Positions 45,598 to 54,947 of a DNA stretch of 59,106 nt are shown piece after piece. Position 1 is the stretch's first letter. Every line of letters begins with the position of its first letter. Under the pieces are notes generated by a model. It was given only the letters and a program-made list of their open reading frames with translations. It had not been told where the DNA came from and did no database searches. The translations under genes and the position numbers were made by a program. The DNA is from an uncultured Ruminobacter sp. (GTDB lineage: Bacteria > Pseudomonadota > Gammaproteobacteria > Enterobacterales > Succinivibrionaceae): NCBI GenBank assembly GCA_902776415.1, contig CACYPY010000002.1, forward strand, positions 1 through 59,106, in the 5' to 3' direction.

Positions 45598-48003
45598 GTG
45601 AACCCTATAGTTAAACAGTTTAAGTACGGTCGCCATACCATTACCCTGGAAACCGGGGCCATGGGCCGTCAGGCAGATGCTGCCGTTATGGCAAGTATGG
45701 ATGATACTTCGGTATTTGTAACGGTTGTGGGCAAGAAGGACAAGGACCCCCTCAAGGAAGATCAGGATTTTTTCCCGCTTACCGTTGATTATCAGGAACG
45801 CTCCTATGCCGCAGGCCGTATTCCCGGCGGTTATTTCAAGCGCGAAGGTCGTCCGTCAGAGGGAGAAACTCTCATTGCCCGTCTTATTGACAGACCGATT
45901 CGTCCGCTCTTCCCGGACGGCTTTACCAACGAAGTTCAGGTAATTGTTACCGTGGTATCCGCCAATCCGGAAATTCCCACAGACATCATTTCCCTTATCG
46001 GCACCGGCGCCGCTCTCCAGATTTCCGGAATTCCGTTCCGGGGGCCGGTGGGTGCCGCACGGGTAGGCTATATCAACGGCGAGTACGTTCTTAATCCCCT
46101 GAAGTCCGAAATGCCTGAAAGCAAGCTGGATCTTGTGGTGGCAGGCACAAAGCCGGCCGTGCTCATGGTTGAATCCGAAGCTGCCATTCTTCCCGAGGAC
46201 ACCATGCTCGGGGCTGTAATGTACGGTCATGAGCAGATGCAGGTTGCCATCGATGCCATTGTGGAATTTGCCGCCGAGGTTAACAAGCAGCCCTGGGACT
46301 GGCAGCCTCCGGAGGTTGACGAAGGTCTTAAGAACAGAATCGGCGAACTGGCAGGAGCTGCTCTGGGCGATGCCTATCGCATCACCGACAAGCTGGAGCG
46401 TCAGAACAAGATTGCCGAGATTCGCGATTCCGTAATTGCCACCCTGGAAGGCGAAGCCCAGGGCAGAGGCGAGGAGCTTAACAAGTCCCGTGCCGGACAG
46501 TATTTCCATTCTCTGGAAAAGAGCATTGTCCGTGAGAGAGTTCTGAACGGCGAGCCCCGCATTGACGGCCGTAATACCAAGATGGTTCGTCCGCTGACTG
46601 TAGGTACCGGACTTCTTCCGCGTGTTCACGGTTCCGCTCTCTTTACCCGCGGTGAAACTCAGGCCATGGTTACCTGTACCCTGGCCAGCGAAAGAGATGC
46701 TCAGATTATTGACGAGCTTTGCGGTGAGAGAACCGACAGATTCCTGCTGCATTACAACTTCCCTCCTTACTGTGTGGGCGAAATCGGCCGTATCGGATCT
46801 CCGAAGCGCCGTGAAATCGGTCACGGCCGTCTGGCAAAGCGCGGTCTTGCCGCCATTCTTCCGGATCCGGAAAACTTCCCGTATACGATTCGCGTGGTTT
46901 CGGAAATCACCGAGTCCAACGGCTCCAGCTCCATGGCATCTACCTGCGGCGGGTCTCTGGCCCTGTTTGATGCCGGCGTTCCCTGCAAGGCTGCGGTGGC
47001 CGGAATTGCCATGGGTCTTGTGAAGGAAGGGGACAGATTCCAGGTGCTCACCGATATTCTCGGTGACGAGGATCATCTGGGTGATATGGACTTCAAGGTA
47101 GCCGGCACCTCAGAGGGTGTTACCGCTCTCCAGATGGACATCAAGATTGAAGGTATTACCCGTGAAATCATGCAGATTGCTCTCAAGCAGGCTCACGAGG
47201 CCAGAATGCATGTGCTTTCTGTAATGAATCAGGCCCTTCCGGCACCGAGAGCCGAGATTTCCCAGTACGCACCGCGGATTACCACCATCACCATTTCTCC
47301 TGACAAGATCAAGGATGTTATCGGCAAGGGCGGTTCCGTGATTCGGGCTCTCACCGAGGAAACCGGCACCGATATCAACATTTCCGATGACGGCGTGGTG
47401 AAGATTGCCGCCGCTGACGGCATCCGGGCCAAGGAAGCAGTGCGCCGCATTCGTGAAATCACCGCCGAGGTGGAAATCGGAGCCGTATATCACGGCACCG
47501 TTACCAAGGTTGCCGAATTCGGTGCCTTTGTAAACATTCTGCCCAATAAGGACGGCCTCGTGCATATTTCTCAGATTGCCTGGGAAAGAATCGAGGATAT
47601 CAACAAATATATCCAGGTAGGACAGCAGGTTGATGTAAAGGTTCTGGCTTTGGACAGACAGGGCAGAATCAAGCTCTCCATCAAGGAACTTATTCCGCAG
47701 CCTGAAGCTCCCGAGGCTTCCCTGGAAGCCGAAGCCGTCCAGCCGGTTCCCAGCGAGGATGAGATCAACAGCATGATCAATGATGATGATGCTCCTGAAT
47801 CTGAAAACCAGGCTCAGGAAGCTCCGGCAGAAAACGTTTCTGAAGAAGCTCCTGCCGCTGAGCCGGTTCAGGATGCTGCTCCTGAAAATCAGGAAGAGGC
47901 TCCGGCCCCTGCACCTGCTGATGACGGCGAACCTGTGTTCCAGCCGGCTCCGCAGGCGACGGAAAACCAGGATCAGAATCAGCCTGAAAAGCAGGAGAAC
48001 TGA
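45598..48003 (+). CDS. pnp: Polynucleotide phosphorylase with acidic C-terminal tail
   Basis: Phosphorolytic 3'-5' RNA exonuclease of the degradosome. GTG start at 45598 (AAGG upstream) gives [19 protein letters not shown], matching the E. coli start; a GTG at 45568 would add ten residues. Two RNase PH domains ([37 protein letters not shown]), KH domain ([20 protein letters not shown], about residue 570), S1 domain ([20 protein letters not shown], about 630-697). About 100 residues follow that E. coli Pnp (711) lacks: a Glu/Ala/Pro-rich, Lys-free disordered tail (801 in total). Arginine codons are mostly CGT/CGC. Confidence 0.97.
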   Translation: MNPIVKQFKYGRHTITLETGAMGRQADAAVMASMDDTSVFVTVVGKKDKDPLKEDQDFFPLTVDYQERSYAAGRIPGGYFKREGRPSEGETLIARLIDRPIRPLFPDGFTNEVQVIVTVVSANPEIPTDIISLIGTGAALQISGIPFRGPVGAARVGYINGEYVLNPLKSEMPESKLDLVVAGTKPAVLMVESEAAILPEDTMLGAVMYGHEQMQVAIDAIVEFAAEVNKQPWDWQPPEVDEGLKNRIGELAGAALGDAYRITDKLERQNKIAEIRDSVIATLEGEAQGRGEELNKSRAGQYFHSLEKSIVRERVLNGEPRIDGRNTKMVRPLTVGTGLLPRVHGSALFTRGETQAMVTCTLASERDAQIIDELCGERTDRFLLHYNFPPYCVGEIGRIGSPKRREIGHGRLAKRGLAAILPDPENFPYTIRVVSEITESNGSSSMASTCGGSLALFDAGVPCKAAVAGIAMGLVKEGDRFQVLTDILGDEDHLGDMDFKVAGTSEGVTALQMDIKIEGITREIMQIALKQAHEARMHVLSVMNQALPAPRAEISQYAPRITTITISPDKIKDVIGKGGSVIRALTEETGTDINISDDGVVKIAAADGIRAKEAVRRIREITAEVEIGAVYHGTVTKVAEFGAFVNILPNKDGLVHISQIAWERIEDINKYIQVGQQVDVKVLALDRQGRIKLSIKELIPQPEAPEASLEAEAVQPVPSEDEINSMINDDDAPESENQAQEAPAENVSEEAPAAEPVQDAAPENQEEAPAPAPADDGEPVFQPAPQATENQDQNQPEKQEN

Positions 48004-48037
48004 GTTCACCTCCGCTGATTAGCCAAATATAAGTAAG

Positions 48038-48071
48038 GCCCGTTTCGGATAAGCTCCGGAGCGGGCTTTTT
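48038..48071 (+). terminator. Terminator of pnp
   Basis: GCCCGTTTCGG pairs with CCGGAGCGGGC (one wobble pair), followed by five T. Confidence 0.85.
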
Positions 48072-48176
48072 GGTGAATGGACATCCGGGGCGGGGTTTTG
48101 GAGCGGATTCCGGTGTTTTCGGATCATTCCGGAGAATCTTGACAGAACTTCCCTGTTCTTGTCAGTGCTGACAGCT

Positions 48177-49529
48177 TTACAGAACCTTCCAGTAGCCTGT
48201 CCTGTTTGAACCTTCCCGCTTAATCAGCCCTTTTCTTTTGAGATTGGCCAAAATGCGTGACACTGTTCTTTCTGACAATCCTGATGATGCTGCAAGTTCC
48301 TGATTGGTCAGCCGTGGATTATCTTTAAGAAGATTTGTCAGTTTGAATTCTCCTGAATTAATGATGTTTTTATCAGCTATGTCATTTTTATTGGGGGCTG
48401 AGGGATCTTTGTTTCTGTCGTTTCTGGAAAATTCTATGGTAAAGGAGTTTTCCTCGTTCATGTATGAAACTGAAATCCCTGCGGCAGCACATAGAGAATA
48501 GATTTTTTTGAGTCCGGTACCGAAAGTTTCCACCTCCTTGCAAAGGTAAAGAACTCTGGCAATGACCTCGTTTCTGAGATATGACCGGAGATCACGGTTT
48601 GCAAAATCTATGGGTTCATGTTCGCTGGCAAAGTTTCCTGGATTGCATATGGAAATTCTGTTTGAAAAAATATCGATTTCATGTTGAACGGGAATATCGT
48701 ATCTGGCATGAGCAAAGCTGTTGATAATGGCTTCGCGCAAGGCATCTATTGGAACTTCTGGAATTTCCTTCCGATGTATTCCGTCCGTGCTTAATTCTGC
48801 ACGCCAGCGAATATTTCTGATGATATAGGATGAAGCTGCGGTTATAAGCTGAAAAATATTGCCGGCGTTCTCTGCGATATCCAAAAGAGTCTCTTTATGT
48901 TCGGTGGCAAAGACTCCGGATTTAAGAATCAGCGGTTTTTTGTCAGAAAAAAGCATTACGCCTGCATTTGTCAGATTTTTTCCGTTGAGTACCCCGATTT
49001 GATTGAGAACCGCTTGCTTGTCATAGTCCATTTTCGGAATTCTGCCGCAGGATACTGCCATTTCAAAAAATGTTCTTACCGTTTTGTCGTCGGCATCATC
49101 AGTGGTCTGAACTGTTGATTTGTTTTCCCAGTTGTCGGTATATTCGCGGAAGATCATTATCTTCCTGAGCTCTGATGGTGTCAGTTCTCTGTCTTCATCA
49201 GCAGTTCTGACATAATATCTGCCAAAAGCTGAATATGGCACATCCTCTCCGGAAAATTCCATTACTATAACTTCCGTACCGGTAACAGTTTCAACACGTA
49301 TCACCGGTATCAGCTGCGGCCTGATCGCTTCAAATACTTTTCTGGAAACATCCCGCAAGGTTGAATCATTAATGGTGAACGGGAACGGTTCGCCATTGTT
49401 TTTTAGTCCGAAGAAGATTTTTCCATGCTTGTGTTTGTTAAGCATTGCGGAAACCGAAATCATTGCTTCGTTAAGTTCTCCGGTTGTTTTTTTAAATTCG
49501 TTAAATTCGTCTTCTCTAAGCATTGTCAT
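48177..49529 (-). CDS. AlbA_2-type ATP-binding regulator with winged helix
   Basis: A 450-residue protein of the AlbA_2/Schlafen-like group (COG2865 type). N-terminal AlbA_2 domain: EFKKTTGELNEAMISVSAML and GKIFFGLKNNGEP; then ELSTDGIHRKEIPEVPIDAL leading into an HATPase-like ALREAIINSFAHARY motif near residue 270; and at the end a MarR/winged-helix segment LTNQELAASSGLSERTVSRI with LANLKRKGLIKREG. Such proteins probably bind DNA with the last part and a nucleotide in the middle; biological role unknown. AAGGAGA lies before the ATG at 49529. The 11-bp repeat array directly upstream may be its own operator. Confidence 0.85.
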   Translation of the reverse strand: MTMLREDEFNEFKKTTGELNEAMISVSAMLNKHKHGKIFFGLKNNGEPFPFTINDSTLRDVSRKVFEAIRPQLIPVIRVETVTGTEVIVMEFSGEDVPYSAFGRYYVRTADEDRELTPSELRKIMIFREYTDNWENKSTVQTTDDADDKTVRTFFEMAVSCGRIPKMDYDKQAVLNQIGVLNGKNLTNAGVMLFSDKKPLILKSGVFATEHKETLLDIAENAGNIFQLITAASSYIIRNIRWRAELSTDGIHRKEIPEVPIDALREAIINSFAHARYDIPVQHEIDIFSNRISICNPGNFASEHEPIDFANRDLRSYLRNEVIARVLYLCKEVETFGTGLKKIYSLCAAAGISVSYMNEENSFTIEFSRNDRNKDPSAPNKNDIADKNIINSGEFKLTNLLKDNPRLTNQELAASSGLSERTVSRILANLKRKGLIKREGSNRTGYWKVL

Positions 49530-49561
49530 TATTTCTCCTTAATTTTCAAATTTTAGCATGA

Positions 49562-49567
49562 ATTATA
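49562..49567 (-). promoter_or_regulatory. -10 element TATAAT of the AlbA-type regulator
   Basis: A perfect TATAAT on the minus strand, 33 bp before the start codon. The place of the -35 (49585-49590) falls at the edge of the 11-bp repeat array. Confidence 0.6.
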
Positions 49568-49588
49568 AAGATTGAATGTGATGATGGC

Positions 49589-49684
49589 GAGATAATTACG
49601 GGATAATGGCGGGATAATGGCGGGATAATGGCGGGATAACGGCGGGATAATGGCGGGATAACGGCGTAATGGCGGGATAATGGC
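49589..49684. repeat. 11-bp tandem repeat array GGGATAATGGC
   Basis: Seven full units (GGGATAA(T/C)GGC at 49600, 49611, 49622, 49633, 49644, 49655, 49674), one degenerate unit at 49589 (GAGATAATTAC) and one with three bases missing at 49666. It lies between the DUF2799 gene terminator and the core promoter of the AlbA-type regulator. Confidence 0.95.
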
Positions 49685-49756
49685 AGGAACCGATCGCCAG
49701 TCCGGCTGTACTCCCAGAACCTGCCGTTTCCAAACGAGCTACATGCCAGATTCATG

Positions 49757-49788
49757 AAAAAGCCCCGTACCGAATGCAGTAACGGGGC
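49757..49788 (-). terminator. Terminator of the DUF2799 lipoprotein gene
   Basis: GCCCCGT and ACGGGGC form the stem; on the minus strand it runs into TTTTT. Confidence 0.85.
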
Positions 49789-49831
49789 GGTCATAATATA
49801 TCAGCCCTCAGGTCTTGTCAGAACTTATTTC

Positions 49832-50701
49832 CTAGAAGCTGCAGTGCTTTCTTTCTCTCGAGAAATCGATCCGACGGGGATGGTAGTCATGCTTGCTTTC
49901 CTCAAGCTTTCTTCTTACCCAGTGATCGGCGTTCTTCAGGCACTCCCACTGCTTCCTTAAACGGTGATACAAATGATCATCCGAGGTTTTGTCCATTCTT
50001 CTCCGGATATCGTCCATATCATGTCTGATCCTGTCGATTTCCCGATCAGCTTCGGCGATGTTGTCTCTTATGACACGGGCATCACTCAGGGCATCGGGGA
50101 AGGGCATTCTGTTAATTTCGTTACGGTAGTTTCTGACTGTGACGTTTCTGCCGTTGGCGTTTCTAAGCTTGTTGTAGTCATTCTCGGCATGATAGCGGAG
50201 CTGCTCCAGATAGCGGTAGTCGCTGCGCAGCCGATCATAGACATCTCCCCGGTAAGCTCCGCTGGACATGAGTTCGCTGACTTCGCTCAGATGTTTGTCG
50301 ATTTCCTCAATCTGTTTCCCCATGTCGTAAATGACATGTCCTGCCTGGTATTGTGAGACAAACTCGCTTTCATGCCTGGTGCCCCGGCAGATATCGGTGA
50401 GGGTATACCCCTGAATGCCCAGATCGAAGGCTCTGGAAGGCTCGCAGAACACCTCGGCACCCTCCCGGCGTCCCTGATTGTAACCGGTGCGATCCACATT
50501 CACGTATTTGCTGCAGGCGGATACATATTCGCCAAGAACGGAGGAACCCTTCCCCTGGGTGCCGTCCTGATAGCCTTTTTCATACCAGTTGGTGGCGTAG
50601 CACTCTTCCTCTGACATGATTGCGCATCCGGAAATACCGGAGAGCAGAAGTCCGGCCAGTGCCAGTTCCGCAGTAATTCTCGTTAATCTAAAAGTATTCA
50701 T
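49832..50701 (-). CDS. DUF2799 family lipoprotein
   Basis: A 289-residue lipoprotein: signal ITAELALAGLLLSGISGC, lipobox GISGC. The first half matches DUF2799: MSEEECYATNWYEKGYQDG, then RTGYNQGRREGAEVFCEPSR with AFDLGIQGYTLTDIC, whose Cys residues are family-conserved. The second half is a long charged coiled coil with Asp/Arg-rich heptads (ADREIDRIRHDMDDIRRRMD) and a His/Arg-rich end. Family function is unknown. The preceding gap (50702-51138) contains no gene. Confidence 0.85.
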   Translation of the reverse strand: MNTFRLTRITAELALAGLLLSGISGCAIMSEEECYATNWYEKGYQDGTQGKGSSVLGEYVSACSKYVNVDRTGYNQGRREGAEVFCEPSRAFDLGIQGYTLTDICRGTRHESEFVSQYQAGHVIYDMGKQIEEIDKHLSEVSELMSSGAYRGDVYDRLRSDYRYLEQLRYHAENDYNKLRNANGRNVTVRNYRNEINRMPFPDALSDARVIRDNIAEADREIDRIRHDMDDIRRRMDKTSDDHLYHRLRKQWECLKNADHWVRRKLEESKHDYHPRRIDFSRERKHCSF

Positions 50702-51138
50702 TTTGAGGTCTCAGTTGTTGCCAAACATGCTTCTGAACTGCCCGGCGGCATTTCAGAAAGAAAGTCAGGAAATTCAGTTCTGTTTACAGTGCACAGGATT
50801 TTTCCAGGCAGTATTAAAACGAAGCAGCGTCACAAAGGTTACCGGAAAACCGTCGGGACGGAATTTCCTCCGTTCCGGGGCTGCTGCCGCACTTCAGGAA
50901 ATTATATTCTGAACGGGGGAACCGGGGGCATAATTATTCCAATCCCGTGAACTCATGCGGTTTTCCGGCTTTTCATCTGTAAATAATCAGAACATTATCA
51001 CATTCCGTGCCATCCGGGGCTGTATTTCAGGAGTGTCGAAGCTTTTCCCGAGAAGCGGCGTTTGGTCAAATCCGGTAAAAAAGGGGAAGCCTCAGGCCTC
51101 CCCTTTAAATGCAGAATTTCAGAAACCCTGGTGCGGGA
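50702..51138. other. Intergenic region with terminator of the MYG1-family gene
   Basis: No gene in 437 bases. At 51077-51105 is the minus-strand terminator of the next gene: AAGGGGAGGCC and GGCTTCCCCTT around TGA, running into six T. The promoter of the DUF2799 gene must also lie here but no clear match is seen. Confidence 0.75.
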
Positions 51139-52119
51139 TTATCTGTCGGACCCGTCTATCCATTTCCGGGCCATGAGATCGATGTCCTCCCGGGTTTCCG
51201 CACCGCCGGTGAAGCCGGAGTTGTGAACAAAGGTAATGGTCCCGATGCCGGAGATGGCCCGGAGTTCATCTCCTTCCTTGCCTCTCCAGGCCAGGGGGGA
51301 GTTGCAGCGATTCACGAAGCGGGAGCTGAGAGAGCCCGGCAGCGACTGGATCCGGAACCCCTTCTTGTCGGGATAGATGGCAATTTTGCAGCGGGTGAAG
51401 ATGTCCCAGTTGTTCATTACCGCATCAAACCACGGGAGCTTTTTATCCAGCCGGAGAATTTCCGAACCGTCGTAGGATCTGATAACCTCATCCTCCTGCA
51501 TGGTGTCGGAGACGGTTTTGATAAAGATGTTCCGGTACAGCACCGCCAGAGCCTTTACCGTGGCCAGAAACCGTTCCATCTGATCTTCGTCGGTGCCGTC
51601 GTGCCGGTTCTGCATGGCCACCAGATAGGGGATAACCGGAGTGTGCATAAAGAACCGGTTTACCCGGTTGTATACCGCGGTTTCGCCGGGGGTTTCGGGA
51701 GCGGCGATTTTGGCGGTGTAGCTGTCCAGCTGACCGTTGTCGGTAAGGTCGGTGTATTCCATGACATTCCGGTCCACGGTCTGAAAGGCCTTGTCGAGAA
51801 TGCTGTCCGGGACCTCCCCGAGCTCCGGGGTTTCCGCCACCAGCTTTTTGAGAAGCGCGATGCCGAATTTTTTCCAGATAAGTCCTGCGGTGGCGTACTT
51901 GATCCCGTTTTCCCGGAAAATCCCGAATTCCCGGGGATGGTGATCAAAATGTTTTTCAAGGTCAAACTGTCCGGACACGTCCACCACGTAATCCGCCTTT
52001 TCCATGGTTTCGGGATCCCGGGTACGGATGAAGCGTGTTTCCGGGTCAAGAAGGTAAAAAATTACCGATGCGGTTACCTCGTCCGCATGAAAGGTGCCGT
52101 TGTGAGTTGCTACCAGCAT
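51139..52119 (-). CDS. MYG1/UPF0160 family metal-dependent hydrolase
   Basis: A 326-residue protein of the MYG1 (UPF0160) family, related to DHH phosphoesterases and shown in eukaryotes to be a 3'-5' RNA exonuclease. The signature VATHNGTFHADEVTA is at the N-terminus; DYVVDVSGQFDLEKHFDHHP carries the DHH-like metal ligands, and CNSPLAWRGKEGDELRAISG and the closing FVHNSGFTGGAETRED are typical. The ATG at 52119 with AGGAG upstream is chosen; 52164 would add 15 residues. A perfect 9-bp inverted repeat lies in its leader. Confidence 0.92.
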   Translation of the reverse strand: MLVATHNGTFHADEVTASVIFYLLDPETRFIRTRDPETMEKADYVVDVSGQFDLEKHFDHHPREFGIFRENGIKYATAGLIWKKFGIALLKKLVAETPELGEVPDSILDKAFQTVDRNVMEYTDLTDNGQLDSYTAKIAAPETPGETAVYNRVNRFFMHTPVIPYLVAMQNRHDGTDEDQMERFLATVKALAVLYRNIFIKTVSDTMQEDEVIRSYDGSEILRLDKKLPWFDAVMNNWDIFTRCKIAIYPDKKGFRIQSLPGSLSSRFVNRCNSPLAWRGKEGDELRAISGIGTITFVHNSGFTGGAETREDIDLMARKWIDGSDR

Positions 52120-52146
52120 GTGAATCTCCTGCCGATTAAGAAGGCT

Positions 52147-52167
52147 GACATGGAAGCGTTCCATGTC
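52147..52167. promoter_or_regulatory. Perfect inverted repeat upstream of the MYG1-family gene
   Basis: GACATGGAA-GCG-TTCCATGTC: nine paired bases and a three-base loop, 28 bp before the start codon and 20 bp after a candidate extended -10 (TGATATAAC on the minus strand, 52196-52188). It may be an operator or an RNA hairpin in the leader. Confidence 0.75.
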
Positions 52168-53151
52168 ATGAATGAAATCTGCCCATGGTTATATCACAAC
52201 CTTTGTAAAACTGAAAAGCAATGGTATGAGCAAGATCACGGACAGGAAATATTTTTTGAAATGGTAACTGTTTTAAGAAAAAGTTTCATAGTATGTTTTT
52301 TAGCCAAAATATATCAGTAAGATATTAAAAACGTTATAATCAGCCGTGAAAATGCAATGTTCAGGTGCAAAATTAGTCATTGATCGGCAGGTCCTTTTTT
52401 CTTCAGTGTTGCAGATCCCTGACTGTCATGTTTTCCGAATAACGAAAGACCGGAAAAGACAGTGAAACAGATCCGGGCGGTCAGTTTCCGGATTAACGGT
52501 AAAAGCAAAAGAGAACAGGAAAAACGTCCGGTTTTACACAGGGTGTCATACGGAATTTGGGGATAATCCTGTGGATAACATCGGGATTATGTGAACTTCC
52601 GGAAAAAATACTTGATTTTTAGTCCGGGTACGGAAATCCGTTCTGCTGCTCCGCGTTCCGAAACCTCGTAACCGATATCCGGGAAACAGTTAAAATCCCG
52701 GATGAACTGATATTCCAAAATCCCCCGCAATGCCCCCTCGCGGAAAGAAGATTCCGGGAGTTTGGTGATGAAGTTCCGGAGACGTCCAAAGACGACCGAA
52801 GCAGTCTGTCAGTAAACTCGGGTACGGGTTATCCGGACCGGAAACATCCGCTGCATTCTGTCGGTTGCAGATCATGAGGTGAGTCCGCATTGTCATGCCT
52901 GACTGCAAATACGTATATTTTGCGGAAGGGGCACCGGGAAAGCCCGAGAGTAAACAGGGGAACCGATCGGTTTTCTGAAGAAAGGAGGCGGATAACAGGG
53001 TATAATTGCCGGGAGAAAATTCCGCGGTGCTTTTTGCCGAAAAATCAGTACCCATCCGCGGCATATTTCGGACAGCATTTCGGGGTGATCCGGAAATTCC
53101 CGGGAGACTGTCATAAAAGTACGGCATCTACAGACACAGGCGAATCTGTCC
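52168..53151. other. Long intergenic region
   Basis: 984 bases without a supportable gene. It holds the MYG1-family promoter (52188-52196), an AT-rich part (52240-52345), and one perfect DnaA box, TGTGGATAA at 52570-52578. Open frames on the minus strand (52690-53127) have no protein-like pattern or start signal. Confidence 0.6.
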
Positions 53152-53901
53152 ATGGTTTACAATTCTGATCCCGGCAATGTGCCGCACGATGATTTTACCG
53201 AGAGCGAGTCCGAATCCGGGCCGCATCCTTTTCTGGCCCTTTTTGATGCGGCGTCAGGCATGCTCCGGGAAATGTTTCCCCGCTGTCCCCGCTTTATGAC
53301 GGACAGCCTCTGGGGCTATCTTCCGGGAGTTCTTCTGGCGACGTTTTTCATATCCATGTGGGAGTTTTCCGATGATCATAACCCCAAAGTGCTGGAGCTT
53401 AATCATACCGTTATGAACAGCTTTCGTTCCATGGACGAGGTTCGGGATCGCCTGGGAGATGAATATTTTTCGCATTACACCTACGGAGGGTACGAAACCC
53501 TGATTTATTCATATTCCGACTGGCTTCACGCCATCACCACTCAGGAGTTTGACTGCTTTTCCAGAAAATACCGGAAGCGCATCAGGAGCCGTGTCAGCGG
53601 CGGAAAGATCAATAAATCCCCCACCAGAATAGCCGCCTGGGCTGAAAAGAGTGCCCTCATTGAGGGAAATACTTACGGTGCCGGAGTCCGCAAAAGAGAC
53701 CTGACAGGCACCATCTCGGTTTCCAGAGTGCGCAGGAATACCGGTCCGGACAGTGTTGCAGGTATCAGGAATTCCTGGATTTCCGATGTCATGACGGTGG
53801 CTCTGACTCCGGAGGAGACAGACAGATTCACTTCGATAACGGTTCTTCGGATTATGATGTTTCAGGGCTGCGGCTATGACGATTACTATAATGATGACTA
53901 G
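53152..53901 (+). CDS. Hypothetical protein with one membrane segment
   Basis: A 249-residue protein with one hydrophobic segment (LPGVLLATFFISMW, about residues 57-70), a Tyr/Ser-rich middle (HYTYGGYETLIYSYSDW), a basic stretch (RKYRKRIRSRVSGGKIN) and an acidic end. The start is uncertain: the ATG at 53152 lacks a ribosome site. It lies 46 bp before dusC on the same strand. Family not recognised. Confidence 0.6.
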   Translation: MVYNSDPGNVPHDDFTESESESGPHPFLALFDAASGMLREMFPRCPRFMTDSLWGYLPGVLLATFFISMWEFSDDHNPKVLELNHTVMNSFRSMDEVRDRLGDEYFSHYTYGGYETLIYSYSDWLHAITTQEFDCFSRKYRKRIRSRVSGGKINKSPTRIAAWAEKSALIEGNTYGAGVRKRDLTGTISVSRVRRNTGPDSVAGIRNSWISDVMTVALTPEETDRFTSITVLRIMMFQGCGYDDYYNDD

Positions 53902-53946
53902 CGCCGGCGGCGGTTTTCCGGCACGGTGTTTTCAGCGGAGAGAATG

Positions 53947-54930
53947 ATGGACGGGCGGATTGTTCTGGCGCCGATGGAAGGGGTTCTGGACTATTCCATG
54001 CGGCGGCTGCTTACGGAGATTAACCGTTACGACTGGTGTGTCAGCGAGTTTGTCCGGGTTTCCGACGTGGTTTTGTCCCAGAAGGTGTTTTTCAAGGAGG
54101 TTCCGGAGCTTCTGGAGGGCGGCCGCACCGCCTCGGGAACTCCGGTATGGGTACAGCTTCTGGGATCCCGTCCGGACACTGTGGCAGAAAGTGCCATGGT
54201 GGCCGTAAAGCTGGGAGCTCCCGGAATTGACCTTAATTTCGGCTGTCCCAGCAGACTGGTTAATAAATCCATGGGCGGGGCGGCGGTTCTGCGGAATCCG
54301 GAGCTGGTAGGCGATGTGGCCCGGGCGGTGCGGGATATGGTGCCTCCCGAGATTCCTGTCGGTGCCAAGATCCGGCTGGGATGGGCCGATGCCGCGGAGG
54401 CTCCCGAGATTGTCCGAAATCTGGATCGGGCCGGGGTCAGCCGTATTGTAATTCATGCCAGGACCAGGAATGATGTCTATACCCCGGGAACCGTAAAATG
54501 GGAGGCGGTGCAGCCTCTTTCGGAACTTACCGGGATTCCGCTGATAATAAACGGTGACATTACCGGCCCCGATTCTGCGAGGGAAGCCCGCAGGCTGTCC
54601 GGGCTCGATGATATCATGGTCGGAAGACACGCGGTTTCCGTGCCCAATCTGGAAAGGGTGCTCAGGATCGGAGCGGAGCCCATGACGGCGGTTTCCTCTC
54701 TCAGGGCCTGTCTGCGTTTTGAGGAAATTCTTTCCGCAAGAATGGCGGATCATTACCGCAAGGCCCGTATCAAGCAGTTTCTGGGATATGTCCGGAAGGC
54801 CCGGCCGGAGATACAGGATCTGTTCCGGGAGGTGTGTCTCCGGGAAAGTCTTTCCGAGATTATCGCAGTGCTGGAGGACGGGATTCGGAACCCCGGGCGC
54901 TATTCCATGGAGGGTTCCGGTTCGGAATAA
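53947..54930 (+). CDS. dusC: tRNA-dihydrouridine(16) synthase DusC
   Basis: Flavoenzyme that reduces U16 of tRNA. The 327 residues match DusC: IVLAPMEGVLDYSMRRLLTE, then YDWCVSEFVRVSD (DusC-type), the catalytic cysteine in GIDLNFGCPSRLVNKS, KIRLGWADAAEAPEI, and the FMN-binding IINGDITG and MVGRHAV. The C-terminal helical tRNA-binding part has RIKQFLGYVRKARPE. The ATG at 53947 has GGAGAG 4 bp upstream. It is 17 bp before yciA. Confidence 0.94.
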   Translation: MDGRIVLAPMEGVLDYSMRRLLTEINRYDWCVSEFVRVSDVVLSQKVFFKEVPELLEGGRTASGTPVWVQLLGSRPDTVAESAMVAVKLGAPGIDLNFGCPSRLVNKSMGGAAVLRNPELVGDVARAVRDMVPPEIPVGAKIRLGWADAAEAPEIVRNLDRAGVSRIVIHARTRNDVYTPGTVKWEAVQPLSELTGIPLIINGDITGPDSAREARRLSGLDDIMVGRHAVSVPNLERVLRIGAEPMTAVSSLRACLRFEEILSARMADHYRKARIKQFLGYVRKARPEIQDLFREVCLRESLSEIIAVLEDGIRNPGRYSMEGSGSE

Positions 54931-54947
54931 CCTATTGGGAGTTTTTT

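Noticed and set aside
45856..47076. Long open frame (406 codons) on the minus strand inside pnp
   Set aside because: It mirrors the biased codons of pnp, lacks a ribosome site and reads as low-complexity sequence.
49589..49684. CRISPR array
   Set aside because: The repeats are 11 bp, directly adjacent and have no spacers.
49546..49794. Open frame through the 11-bp repeats (RHYPAIIPPLS-like)
   Set aside because: It is the translation of the repeat array and overlaps a promoter and a terminator.
51109..52320. Plus-strand open frame of 403 codons opposite the MYG1-family gene
   Set aside because: Antisense of a gene with the HNGTFHADE signature.
52570..52578. Perfect DnaA box in a long intergenic region, possible replication origin
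   Set aside because: Only one perfect box is visible, with no cluster, no clear DUE repeats and no dnaA/dnaN/gidA genes nearby.
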